Origin: an uncultured Clostridia bacterium
GTDB lineage: Bacteria; Bacillota; Clostridia; TANB77; CAG-508
NCBI GenBank assembly: GCA_910589185.1
Contig: CAJUSU010000005.1
Coordinates: forward strand, 17,686 to 81,685
DNA: 64,000 nt
Direction: 5' to 3'
Position 1 is the stretch's first letter. Each line of letters opens with the position of its first letter. Below, piece by piece: positions 35,816 through 44,279 of the stretch. The position numbers and the translations under genes were made by a program. The notes beneath the pieces were generated by a model. It saw nothing but the letters and a program-made list of their open reading frames with translations. It ran no database searches and was not told the DNA's origin.

Positions 35816-35855
35816 AACCTTATTTATGCTAAATATAGTGTAAATAAGGTTTGTT
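35816..35855 (+). terminator. Probable terminator after the prepilin-like gene
   Basis: AACCTTATTTA (35816-35826) pairs with TAAATAAGGTT (35841-35851), followed by TGTTTG. The tail is not a pure T run. Confidence 0.6.
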
Positions 35856-35945
35856 TGTATGAAATACTTTTTAGGTATTTGCTCATATCAATAAATTATG
35901 CTACAATAAGGTTAAAAACGGAAATAATGGAGTTTAGAAATTAAA

Positions 35946-36767
35946 ATGAATAAGCAAGAGATATTAAAACAATATGGGAAAGAAGAAGATAAAATTTTAG
36001 TTGCCAAGATATTAGATAAAATTCAATATGCAAGTCAGAAAAATCAAATTCAAATTACCGACTTCTTAGATGGATATCAACAAAAGATAGCACAAAAGGT
36101 GTTACAACAGGTAAGATATCAAGAAAGTACTTTTTATGGTGGATATGAAGAAGCAGAACGAAAAATGCTATTTCTTTTTCCAGAGAGATTATTTACTTTA
36201 TTAAAAGAAAACCTACAAGAAGATAAAATGATACAAAAAGAAATGAAAGTTATTACCATAAAGCTTCCAAATGATTTGAAAGGAAAATACAGTCATAGAG
36301 ATTATTTAAGTGGCATTATGAAATTAGGAATAAAGAGAGAAAAAATAGGGGACATTTTAGTAAGAGAAGACGGAGCAGATATTTTAGTACAAGAAGAGAT
36401 GCTAACTTATTTGCTTTCTAATTTATCAGAACTAACTAGATTTCAAAAAGCAGAAATTTTAGCTAAGGAGATTTCAGAGATAGAAGTAGTGCCAATTCAG
36501 TTAGAAGAATTGGTCATACTAGTGCCACAACTAAGACTAGATGTAGTGGTTTCAGAATTAGTACATACTTCTAGAACAAAAGCAGAAGAAATCATTATGC
36601 AAGAAAGAGTGTTAGTCAATTATGAAACAAAAACTAAAAATGCAACTATATTACAAGTAGGAGATTTGCTAACAATCCGAGGAAAAGGAAAGTTCAAAAT
36701 AGGAGAAGTAATTTGCCAAACAATAAAGGGAAAGTTAAGAGTGAAAGTAGAAAAATATGTATCATAA
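35946..36767 (+). CDS. S4-domain RNA-binding protein (YlmH-like)
   Basis: The 273-residue protein has the YlmH layout: an N-terminal region with FYGGYEEAERKMLFLFPE (about 62-80), a middle domain containing HRDYLSGIMKLGIKREKIGDI, and a C-terminal S4 domain (LRLDVVVSELVHTSRTKAEE...GDLLTIRGKGKFKIGEV). YlmH binds the ribosome and in Bacillus acts in quality control of stalled large subunits and near cell-division genes. Here it stands alone before dinB. A protein that acts on stalled ribosomes is noteworthy beside the frameshift sites, but the link is only conjecture. Confidence 0.88.
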   Translation: MNKQEILKQYGKEEDKILVAKILDKIQYASQKNQIQITDFLDGYQQKIAQKVLQQVRYQESTFYGGYEEAERKMLFLFPERLFTLLKENLQEDKMIQKEMKVITIKLPNDLKGKYSHRDYLSGIMKLGIKREKIGDILVREDGADILVQEEMLTYLLSNLSELTRFQKAEILAKEISEIEVVPIQLEELVILVPQLRLDVVVSELVHTSRTKAEEIIMQERVLVNYETKTKNATILQVGDLLTIRGKGKFKIGEVICQTIKGKLRVKVEKYVS

Positions 36768-36772
36768 AATAA

Positions 36773-36801
36773 TTGACATACAAAAACGTTTGTTTTATAA
36801 T
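36773..36801 (+). promoter_or_regulatory. Consensus promoter of dinB
   Basis: TTGACA (36773-36778), 17 bp, TATAAT (36796-36801), 18 bp before the GTG start. The palindrome ACAAA-AACG-TTTGT (36780-36793) fills the spacer. Confidence 0.85.
36780..36793 (+). promoter_or_regulatory. Possible LexA-type operator in the dinB promoter
   Basis: ACAAAAACGTTTGT is a palindrome with 5-bp arms and a 4-bp centre, the geometry of LexA boxes (GAAC-N4-GTTC class), placed between -35 and -10 of a classical SOS gene. The sequence departs from the Bacillus consensus, so the assignment rests on position and symmetry. Confidence 0.45.
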
Positions 36802-36819
36802 ATCCATAGGTGAGAAAAT

Positions 36820-38029
36820 GTGGAACGTAAAATTTTGCATGTAGATGTAAATAGTGCTTTCTTGTCATGGACAGCAGTTGATATGTTAAAACAGGGAGCA
36901 GAGATAGATATTAGAACTATCCCTGCTATTATTGGTGGAGATGAAGAAAAAAGAAAAGGAATTGTTCTTGCCAAAAGTATTCCAGCTAAAAAGTATGGAA
37001 TACAAACAGCAGAGCCAATCTATTTTGCAAAACAGAAATGTCCTAATTTACAAATCTATCAAAGCAATTTTAGGGTGTATAGGCAATATTCCAATGCATT
37101 ATATGATTTACTTCACGAATATACAGATAAAATTGAACAATTTTCTATTGATGAATGTTTTTTAGATATTACTGATTTTATTCCAAAAGGAAAAACAGAT
37201 ATCCAGATTGCTTATGAAATTCATACAAGAGTAAAACAAGAGCTTGGTTTTACAGTTAATATAGGGGTAGCGCCTAATAAACTATTAGCAAAAATGGCGT
37301 CTGATTTTGAAAAACCAGATAAAGTTCATACTTTATATATCAATGAAATTTCTACAAAGATGTGGCAACTACCAGTTTCAGAATTATTAATGGTAGGAAA
37401 GAGAAGTTTACCAAAGTTAGAATTATTGGGAATTAAAACAATTGGAGAATTAGCACACACTCCAAAAGAGTTATTAGAAAATCAATTTGGAAAGTTTGGA
37501 AAAATGATTTGGGAATATGCCAATCGGAATTGATTATGCAGAGGTTATTTCAGAACCAGAAGAACCAAAAAGTATTGGTAATTCTTCTACTTTACCACAA
37601 GATATGAAAGATTTAGAAAAGATAGAGGAAATTCTATTAGCTTTGACAGAACAAACTTGTTATCGATTAAGAAAACATCAGTTATTAGCACATACTGTAG
37701 GAGTGCAAATTAAAAATAAAGATTTTAAGGTATATTCACATCAAAAAAGTTTAGCCACTAATACAGATAGTACGAAAATTATTTATGAAATTGCAAAGCA
37801 AATTTTGGAAGAGATGTTTGAGCAAGAACCTATTAGACTAATCGGCGTTAAGGTGGATAAACTAACTACAAAAGAAAAACAACAACTATCTTTATTTGAT
37901 ACTCCAAAGAATGAAAAGCAACAAAGATTAGATAAGACTTTAGATAGTATAAAAGAAAAATATGGTTATGATGCAGTTACGAGAGCAGGCAAAATGAATA
38001 TTGATGAAATGATGGATTTTAAAGACTAA
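36820..38029 (+). CDS. dinB: DNA polymerase IV, interrupted by a CGG +1 frameshift
   Basis: DinB is a Y-family translesion polymerase. From GTG 36820 it reads MERKILHVDVNSAFLSW (metal Asp), GIVLAKSIPAKKYGI, the catalytic SIDECFLDIT near residue 105 and the helix-hairpin-helix region GIKTIGELAHTPKELL. Near residue 235 WEYAN is followed by CGG at 37525. Skipping the C gives GIDYAEV and the whole little-finger domain (KSIGNSSTLPQDM onward), for 402 residues in all. In the unshifted frame translation stops at 37533, which would leave the catalytic core without its DNA-gripping domain. The promoter is consensus, with an SOS-like palindrome. Confidence 0.93.
37525..37528 (+). other. CGG-A +1 recoding site in dinB
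   Basis: The in-frame triplets are GCC AAT CGG AAT. Skipping C37525 gives GCC AAT GGA ATT GAT TAT, that is A-N-G-I-D-Y, as in the family. The preceding codon is AAT (Asn). Confidence 0.88.
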
Positions 38030-38115
38030 AAATTGTCGAAAAATGGAAAGTTTTGTACAAGTTTTGCATACTATATATTAGTGCTAGTTCAAGCACTAAT
38101 AGGAGGTGTAGGAAC

Positions 38116-38385
38116 ATGTACGAAGAAGATAAATGTAACAATAATTGCTATTATACTGGTTGCAAACAAAGAAAAAACAGATGCTGTATTGATATTATTA
38201 TCTTTATTTTATCAGTTTTATTTGCATTAACACTTGGACTAATTATTGCATCTATTCCAGTAATAGGAGCAGTTTTATTTGCAGCAATTGCTACTTTAAT
38301 TGTTTTAGCTGTCATACTTGCTATACTCATCATCATTAGAATTATTCAATTAGTATGTAATCGTAACAATAATAAATGTTGCTAA
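38116..38385 (+). CDS. Small membrane protein with cysteine clusters at both ends
   Basis: These 89 residues start at ATG 38116, chosen for the AGGAGGTGT ribosome site; the frame is open further upstream without one. The N-terminus is polar with five Cys (CNNNCYYTGCKQRKNRCC), two hydrophobic helices span about residues 25-80, and the tail NRNNNKCC adds two more cysteines and one earlier. No family is recognised. The paired terminal CC motifs suggest metal binding or disulfide-linked oligomers. It has its own strong terminator. Confidence 0.7.
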   Translation: MYEEDKCNNNCYYTGCKQRKNRCCIDIIIFILSVLFALTLGLIIASIPVIGAVLFAAIATLIVLAVILAILIIIRIIQLVCNRNNNKCC

Positions 38386-38397
38386 CCAAAAGAACAA

Positions 38398-38442
38398 ACA
38401 AATTCCTTGTAGCTAATAAGCTATAGGGAATTTGCTTTTTTA
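38398..38442 (+). terminator. Rho-independent terminator
   Basis: CAAATTCCTTGTAGCT pairs with AGCTATAGGGAATTTG around AATA, then TTTTTT. It closes the Cys-rich membrane-protein gene. Confidence 0.85.
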
Positions 38443-38535
38443 TTTCATTTATGGTATAACTTAGGAAGATTTAAACATTAAGAGAGTCTTAGCATACAAT
38501 AGTAATAAATCTGTAAAGAGAAATGGAGTTTAAAA

Positions 38536-39769
38536 ATGAGAGAAGAAACAATAGAAACTTTAAAAAAATACTCTCAAGAACAATTACTAGAGTATTTACC
38601 ATATCTAACAGAAGAGGAACAAAAAGTAATAGAACAGCAAGTAAAAACAATTGATTTTAAACAATTACAACAATTGTATGAAATAACAAAACAAGAACCA
38701 CACATGGAAGAAAAAAATATTTCACATATTCCTTATGTGGATAAAATGAAAATAGAAGAACAAAGGCGAGAAGAATTAGAGAAAATAGGAAGGGATATTA
38801 TTAGCAAACGGAAAATATGCTATTATTACAATGGCAGGTGGACAGGGGACAAGACTTGGTCATTCAGGACCAAAAGGTACTTATTGTCTAGAAACAGCCA
38901 AAGGTCCCAAATATTTATTTGAAATTATGGTGGACACATTAAAAAGAGCAGAAAAGGAGTATCATGTAACTCTTCCTTGGTATATTATGACAAGTAGGGA
39001 AAATCATGAAGATACGATTCAATTTCTAGAAGAAAAAGAATATTTTGGGTATGATAAAGCGAAAGTAAAATTCTTTACACAAGGAGAATTACCATTATTA
39101 GATACACAAGGAAAATTGATTCTAGGAAGAGATAAGAAAATTAAAGAAGCGGCGAATGGAAATGGCGGAATTTACGAAGCAATAAAAGTAAATGGAATTT
39201 TAGAGGATTTAAAAAAGCAAGAAATTGAATGGATATTTATTAATAGTATGGATAACGTTTTGTGTAATTTTGTAGATCCATTATTAGTAGGACTTACAAT
39301 AGAGCAAAATCATAAAATAGCTAGTAAATCAGTTGCAAAAGCAGAGCCAAAAGAAAGAGCAGGCATATTTTGCAAAATGAATGGAAAACCAAAGGTAATA
39401 GAATATACAGAGCTTCCAGATGAAATGGCAGAGGAAAGAGATGAAAATGGTGAACTAGTATATGGGGAATTACATATTATGCTTAATTTATTTCATCGCA
39501 GTGTTTTAGAAGATTTAGCAAATGTGCAGCTTCCTTATCATATTGCATTCAAAAAATCTGGTTATCTTGATAAAAATGGAGAATATATTGAACCAGAAGA
39601 ACCAAATGTATATAAATTCGAAGCTTTCATTTTTGATGCATTTACTCGTTATAATGATATGACAATTTTGCGAGTAAAAAGAGAAGAAGAATTTGCACCA
39701 GTGAAAAATAGAACAGGAGTAGATAGTCCTGAAACGGCGACAGCTTTGTACAATCAATACTATTGTTAA
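38536..39769 (+). CDS. UDPGP-family UDP-sugar pyrophosphorylase (eukaryotic UAP1-like), interrupted by a CGG +1 frameshift
   Basis: UDPGP-type enzymes make UDP-GlcNAc or UDP-hexoses from UTP and sugar 1-phosphate. ATG 38536 opens a helical N-domain typical of the family. At ISK the frame meets CGG (38809), and skipping the C gives GKYAIITMAGGQGTRLGHSG, the nucleotide-binding loop. Then come PKGTYC, ANGNGGIYEAI, INSMDNVLCNFVDP and GVDSPETATALYN. The restored length is 410 residues. In the unshifted frame it stops at 38922, after 128 residues and before any catalytic motif. The gene is 40 bp upstream of a glmU whose own uridylyltransferase motifs are degenerate, so it may supply UDP-GlcNAc. Confidence 0.9.
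38809..38812 (+). other. CGG-A +1 recoding site in the UDP-sugar pyrophosphorylase gene
   Basis: The in-frame triplets are AGC AAA CGG AAA. Skipping C38809 gives AGC AAA GGA AAA TAT GCT ATT, leading straight into the MAGGQGTRLG loop. The preceding codon is AAA (Lys). Confidence 0.88.
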
Positions 39770-39809
39770 ATTACTAGATGTTAATAAAATTAAAAAGGAG
39801 AATAGAAGA

Positions 39810-41066
39810 ATGGAAAAGGTAATTGGTTTAGTAATGGCAGCAGGAGTAGACGACAGAATGAAATCTAAAAAGTCAAAATTAGCACAAGAATTGTATGGAA
39901 AGGCTGTTATTAAGAGAGTAGTAGATTCTTTGAAGAAGGCTGGTATTGAAGAGGTAGCAGTTATTGTTGGAGAAAATAAACAAGAAATTGAAGATATTTT
40001 AAAAGATGAAGTAACTTATTTACATCAAGAGAGCTGTTTAGGAACAGGGCATGCTATTATGCAAGCAGTTAGCTATTTAGAAGGAAAACAAGGAAGAGTA
40101 GTAATTGCTAATGGAAACATTCCACTTATCACACCAAAAACGATTCAAACAGTAGTAGAAAAGTCAGAAAATGAGAATGAAGCAGCTACTATTTTAACAG
40201 GTATTATTAGTGAGCCAACTGGATATGGAAGAATTATTAGAAGAGATAACAAAATTGAAGCGATTATAGAGGAAAAAGAAGCCACAGAAGCAGAAAAGAA
40301 AATACTAGAAGTAAATGCAGGATTATACTGTTTTGAAATTTCTAAATTATTAGAAATCATTGGAAAACTACAACAAAGTAGTATAGGTCTATATTATTTA
40401 ACAGATGTTATTAAAATGTTTAATACAAAAGACTTCAAAGTAGGTGGAGTATTAGTAGAAGATAATACCGAAATTTTAAGTTTAAATACAAAAGCACAAT
40501 TAGAGATGCTTACTAGAATTTTAAGAATTCGTATTAATACTATGCATATGAACAATGGTGTGACCATTGAAGATATTAATTCAACCTATATTTATGAAGA
40601 TGTAGAAATTGGAATAGATACAGTTATTCATCCAAATACAACAATTAAATCAGGAGTTGTGATTGGAGAAGATTGTAATATTGGACCAAATGCTTATATT
40701 AGAGAAGGCTGTAAGCTTGCTAATAAAGTAAAAGTAGGAAGTTTTGTAGAAATTAAAAAAGCAATTATTGGGGAAGGTTCTAAAGTGCCACATTTATCTT
40801 ATATGGGAGATTGCGAAATCGGAACAAAATGTAATATTGGTTGTGGAACCATTACTTGTAACTATGATGGGAAAAATAAACATAAAACAAAAATTGGTGA
40901 TAACTGCTTTATTGGCTCAAACGTTAATTTAGTAGCACCAGTTAATATTGGAGCTCACACTCTAATTGCAGCAGGTTCAACGATTACAGAAGATGTACCA
41001 GCTGAGAGCTTGGGAATTGCAAGACAAAGACAAACGAATAAGGAAGGCTGGAACCAAGGAAAATAA
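39810..41066 (+). CDS. glmU: GlmU-like protein with intact acetyltransferase and degenerate uridylyltransferase domain
   Basis: Normal GlmU acetylates GlcN-1-P and then couples it to UTP. The left-handed beta-helix C-half is intact: HPNTTIKSGVVIGEDCNIGP, KVPHLSYMGDCEIG with the catalytic His, GCGTITCNYDGKNKHKT and IAAGSTITEDVP. The N-half keeps the fold and CLGTGHAI, but the signature loop GxGTRM reads GVDDRM, the following PKVL reads SKLA, and the metal-binding GDxPL reads GNIPL. The 418 residues are somewhat short. The uridylyltransferase activity is therefore doubtful, and the neighbouring UDPGP-type gene may do that step. The start follows AAAGGAG. Confidence 0.88.
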   Translation: MEKVIGLVMAAGVDDRMKSKKSKLAQELYGKAVIKRVVDSLKKAGIEEVAVIVGENKQEIEDILKDEVTYLHQESCLGTGHAIMQAVSYLEGKQGRVVIANGNIPLITPKTIQTVVEKSENENEAATILTGIISEPTGYGRIIRRDNKIEAIIEEKEATEAEKKILEVNAGLYCFEISKLLEIIGKLQQSSIGLYYLTDVIKMFNTKDFKVGGVLVEDNTEILSLNTKAQLEMLTRILRIRINTMHMNNGVTIEDINSTYIYEDVEIGIDTVIHPNTTIKSGVVIGEDCNIGPNAYIREGCKLANKVKVGSFVEIKKAIIGEGSKVPHLSYMGDCEIGTKCNIGCGTITCNYDGKNKHKTKIGDNCFIGSNVNLVAPVNIGAHTLIAAGSTITEDVPAESLGIARQRQTNKEGWNQGK

Positions 41067-41071
41067 GTGAT

Positions 41072-41146
41072 GTCCGATTGGGGACGTTAGTTTAACGGAC
41101 ATTTTACATAATTTTGTCCGCTAAACTAACGTCCCCAATCGGACAT
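41072..41146. repeat. 31-bp-arm palindromic repeat between convergent genes
   Basis: The left arm 41072-41102 (TGTCCGATTGGGGACG...) and the right arm 41116-41146 are reverse complements over 31 bp with one mismatch and a 13-base loop. It belongs to the dispersed GGGGACGTTAGTTTAAC family; here the termini are TGTCCG/CGGACA, where other copies have TGTCAG/CTGACA, a compensatory change. It may terminate both glmU and the holin-like gene. Confidence 0.85.
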
Positions 41147-41149
41147 TTG

Positions 41150-41527
41150 TTATTGTTGTTCGCCAGGTAGAAAATAATCTACAACACCGTATACTAAAGC
41201 ACCAATAATAGCGGCCATCCAAGAAACAGTATAACCTGCTACAAAATATTGGGTTACATATAGTACAACTGCAGAAAGTACAAAACCTACAAATCCTTTA
41301 CCAAAGGAACTTGCATGTAAACCAGTAAATTTTGTGATTAAATAATCAATAACAGTAAGGACAATAGCAGCAGCTGCTAATGACCATATATTATTAATTT
41401 GAAACCCTGGTGTAAAAAATGCAGTAATAGCAAGAACAACGGCAGCTGTTACTAATCTACCAATGATTTGCCAAACAGTTCCTTTAGAGTTAGATCTAGT
41501 TTGTGTGTTTGCATTATTATCTGACAT
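41150..41527 (-). CDS. Phage-holin-superfamily IV / YvlD-like small membrane protein
   Basis: The 125-residue protein starts at ATG 41527, which has AAGGAGG; the frame is open upstream without a ribosome site. After a polar Asn/Thr/Ser-rich N-terminus come four hydrophobic helices with the motifs FFTPGFQI, AAAAIVLTVIDYLITKFTG and ALVYGVVDYFLPG, characteristic of the YvlD/phage-holin-IV family found in many Bacillota chromosomes. The role is not settled; membrane stress is suggested in Bacillus. It is a single gene convergent with glmU. Confidence 0.85.
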   Translation of the reverse strand: MSDNNANTQTRSNSKGTVWQIIGRLVTAAVVLAITAFFTPGFQINNIWSLAAAAIVLTVIDYLITKFTGLHASSFGKGFVGFVLSAVVLYVTQYFVAGYTVSWMAAIIGALVYGVVDYFLPGEQQ

Positions 41528-41691
41528 AATTAAAACCTCCTTAAAAAATGTAAAAACAATGTTGCTTGTGTTTCTAATTGTATTATGAACAAAAAATAAA
41601 AATTTATTCAAAATGAATTGAATAGATTTTATTTTTTTGGCTAAAATCAATAATAAATATATATTTTATAAAATAATTTTAGGAGAGAAAA

Positions 41692-42366
41692 ATGCTAATA
41701 ACTTTAATTAGAAGTATTACTTTATACATAATTGTCTTAATTGTAATGCGATTAATGGGAAAAAGAGAAATAGGGCAAATGCAACCATTCGAACTTGCTA
41801 TTTCTATTATGATTGCAGATTTGGCAGCTATTCCAATGTCTGATACTGGAATTCCAATTACAAATGGTATTATTCCTATTTTAGGATTATTAGTTATGCA
41901 TCTGTTAATTTCTTTAATTAATATGAAGAGTGTTAGAATAAGAGAATTAATGTGTGGAAGACCAACTATTTTAATTTATCGTGGAAGAATTGATGAAAAA
42001 GCTCTAAAAAAAGAAAGATTTACCATTAATGAATTAGAGGAGAGATTAAGAGATAATAATGTTTTTAATTTAGGTGATGTAGAATATGCTATTTTAGAGA
42101 CGAGTGGACAAGTAACAGTCATTCAAAAACCGAATAAAAGAGCGACTATTCCAGAAGATTTTAATATTATGCCAGAATATGAGGGAATTGCTTATGACTT
42201 AGTGGTAGATGGAAAAATTATGCAAGAAAATTTGAGAAAAATAGAAAAAGATGAGGATTGGCTTAGAAAAGAAGTAAGCAAATTTCATATTAGTCCAGAA
42301 AATGCTTTAATTGTTACTTATGATGGGAAAGGACAAATTTTTTGCCAAGCAAAAGATGTGAAATGA
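41692..42366 (+). CDS. DUF421 (YetF-like) membrane protein
   Basis: The 224 residues show three N-terminal helices with VMRLMGKREIGQMQPFELAI, the DUF421 hallmark, then a cytosolic domain with GRPTILIYRGRIDEKALKK and LEERLRDNNVFNLGDVEYAILET and a second small domain. DUF421 proteins are implicated in spore and germination physiology in Bacillus, without an established reaction. It is followed after 48 bp by a DUF4363 gene, a common clostridial pair. The ATG follows TTAGGAG. Confidence 0.9.
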   Translation: MLITLIRSITLYIIVLIVMRLMGKREIGQMQPFELAISIMIADLAAIPMSDTGIPITNGIIPILGLLVMHLLISLINMKSVRIRELMCGRPTILIYRGRIDEKALKKERFTINELEERLRDNNVFNLGDVEYAILETSGQVTVIQKPNKRATIPEDFNIMPEYEGIAYDLVVDGKIMQENLRKIEKDEDWLRKEVSKFHISPENALIVTYDGKGQIFCQAKDVK

Positions 42367-42414
42367 TAGAAAGAAGAGCAGTAAAACATAAAATTGGGTT
42401 AGAAAGGGGAAAAT

Positions 42415-42804
42415 ATGTATAAAGAATTAGTCATTAGTATTGTTGTAATAGCCTTAGTTGTAATAGGAAATATTATCACGCAAAATAATACAATTGAAGC
42501 AATTGGGCAAATAAGTGGTGAGCTAACTTTATTACGTGAGGAAATGGAGAAAGAGAGTCCAGACCAGAAAAAGTCTGAACAGCAAATGAAAAAAGTAGAA
42601 GAAGTTTGGGAAAATAAATATAAATTAATGGCTTTTTATACAGAACATAATGAGCTTGAAAAGGTACAAACAGAACTAACAAGACTAAAAGCAGATATTC
42701 ATATGCAAGAATATGCTCAAGGTGTAGAAAATTTAGAAAGTTGTATTTATATTCTTGAGCATATTAAAGATAAGAGTGCGTTGAAAATTGTTAATATATT
42801 TTAA
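42415..42804 (+). CDS. DUF4363 family protein
   Basis: This 129-residue protein has an N-terminal membrane helix (about 5-22) followed by a helical extracytoplasmic domain with TLLREEMEKE, EEVWENKYKLMAFYTEHNELEKV and LESCIYILEHIKDKSALKIVNIF, the DUF4363 pattern. It pairs with the upstream DUF421 gene. Its stop codon overlaps the end of the convergent dapB gene by four bases. Function is unknown. Confidence 0.85.
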   Translation: MYKELVISIVVIALVVIGNIITQNNTIEAIGQISGELTLLREEMEKESPDQKKSEQQMKKVEEVWENKYKLMAFYTEHNELEKVQTELTRLKADIHMQEYAQGVENLESCIYILEHIKDKSALKIVNIF

Positions 42805-43541
42805 TTTATTATAGAATATAAACCACTTTTTTGCTTTACTAAAAATTTTGCTGCTTTGATTGATCCTTCTGCAAAAACAGTTCTAGAATGAGCAGTATGT
42901 TTTACTTCTAAAGTTTCGTTAGAGCTAAAAAAGAATACAGAATGTTCACCAACAATATTTCCACCACGAATACTAGAGAATCCAATTTCTTTTGAATTTC
43001 TTTTTTCTTGTTTTTGCATACGATTTAATTCGTATAGGTAGACATCAGAGTTTGCATGATTAATACTATCTGCCAATAAAAGAGCAGTTCCACTTGGACT
43101 ATCTTTTTTCTGGTTATGATGTGTTTCCACAATTTCAATATCTGCTTCAGGCAATTTTTGAGAAAGCTCAGAAACAATATGGCTAAGTAAATTAATTTCA
43201 TAGGACATATTGCTTGATTGAAAAATAGGTATTTGTAGGGAAGCATTTTTAATTATGTCTTGTTGTTCTTTGGAAAAGCCAGTAGTAGCAATAACAATAG
43301 GAACATGATTAGAAATGCAATAAGGTAGAATAGCAATAGTAGCTTCTGGCGCAGAAAAGTCAATTATGACATCAGGAATCTCAGACAAAGAATTGATATC
43401 AGAAAAAATAGGATAGGAGTTGTTTGAACAAGGCGAATGGTCTAAACCACCTAATAATTGAAAGTCATGTTCCTTTAAAACTAGATTAGCAACTTCACTT
43501 CCCATTTTTCCACCAATACCATTGATAAAAGTTTTTAACAT
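42801..43541 (-). CDS. dapB: 4-hydroxy-tetrahydrodipicolinate reductase
   Basis: DapB reduces the DapA product in lysine and meso-diaminopimelate synthesis. The 246 residues have the NAD(P)-binding start FINGIGGKMGSEVA, DVIIDFSAPEA, VIATTGFSKEQ, the catalytic ETHHNQKKDSPSGTALLLA (usually E-x-HHxxKxDxPSGTA) and the C-terminal RTVFAEGSIKAAKFL. It is on the same strand as dapA, separated from it by the HD-domain gene. A further lysine gene, asd, is at 50285. Confidence 0.95.
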   Translation of the reverse strand: MLKTFINGIGGKMGSEVANLVLKEHDFQLLGGLDHSPCSNNSYPIFSDINSLSEIPDVIIDFSAPEATIAILPYCISNHVPIVIATTGFSKEQQDIIKNASLQIPIFQSSNMSYEINLLSHIVSELSQKLPEADIEIVETHHNQKKDSPSGTALLLADSINHANSDVYLYELNRMQKQEKRNSKEIGFSSIRGGNIVGEHSVFFFSSNETLEVKHTAHSRTVFAEGSIKAAKFLVKQKSGLYSIIN

Positions 43542-43607
43542 TTTTTCACCTCTTTGCTATAGTGTATGCTAGGGCGGAAAGGTATATGTAAAAAATGGAT
43601 TGCAATT

Positions 43608-43648
43608 AAAAAACTGCATGAAATTCACAAGAATTCATACAGTTTTAA
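43608..43648 (-). terminator. Terminator of the HD-domain gene
   Basis: AAAACTG-ATGAA and TTCAT-CAGTTTT form a bulged stem between 43608 and 43648; on the minus strand a T run follows. Confidence 0.7.
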
Positions 43649-43656
43649 AAATATAA

Positions 43657-44187
43657 CTAAACAATTCTAAAGATGATTAAACTTAAAAATACGTAAGCAT
43701 ATTTATATAATTTTTTGGTATGTAATAATTTTCTAAAATAACAAAATGTTTCTCTACAAGCACTGTACTTATCAGCAAAAGTTACAATAACTGTTTCCTT
43801 GAAATGAGGAATTTTAATAGTAACAGGCCACATATGGTTGACTATAACATCTTGCTCAATTGCATTTAAATGAAAAATTTTTTTAGCATTTTTTAAAGCA
43901 ACTTTAGGATGTAAGAAGGCGTGTTGACTAGTCCATTTGTTATCAGGCTTTTCGTGAGTATGCCAGTCATATAAAAATAGGTCATGTAGCATAGCACCAC
44001 GAGTAGCAGAAACATAGTCTAAATGAAAAAACTTACACATCAAATAAGTATAATAAGCAACTTGCATACAATGCTGATAACATGAAGTATTGGCATGTTG
44101 ATTAAAATATCTCATTTGTTTCACAGTTGGATTTTCTATTAAATCTTGAATAATATTCATAAACTCATCATAAGTATGGTTTATCAT
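43657..44187 (-). CDS. HD-domain phosphohydrolase-like protein
   Basis: The 176-residue protein contains the metal-binding HD motif ATRGAMLHDLFLYDW near residue 68, an upstream histidine (HCMQVAYYTYLM) and downstream histidines (QHAFLHPKVAL and NHMWPVT), the layout of small HD hydrolases. A late FADKYSACRET is also typical. The substrate is unknown. The C-terminus is hydrophobic and basic. It lies between dapA and dapB but carries its own terminator. Confidence 0.85.
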   Translation of the reverse strand: MINHTYDEFMNIIQDLIENPTVKQMRYFNQHANTSCYQHCMQVAYYTYLMCKFFHLDYVSATRGAMLHDLFLYDWHTHEKPDNKWTSQHAFLHPKVALKNAKKIFHLNAIEQDVIVNHMWPVTIKIPHFKETVIVTFADKYSACRETFCYFRKLLHTKKLYKYAYVFLSLIIFRIV

Positions 44188-44279
44188 AAAATCAATTTAA
44201 ACTCCCTTTTATTTTAAACTCTTACTTCATTATATCATATTATCTCGAAAATAGAAATAATTTAAGGAAATTTTAAGTT

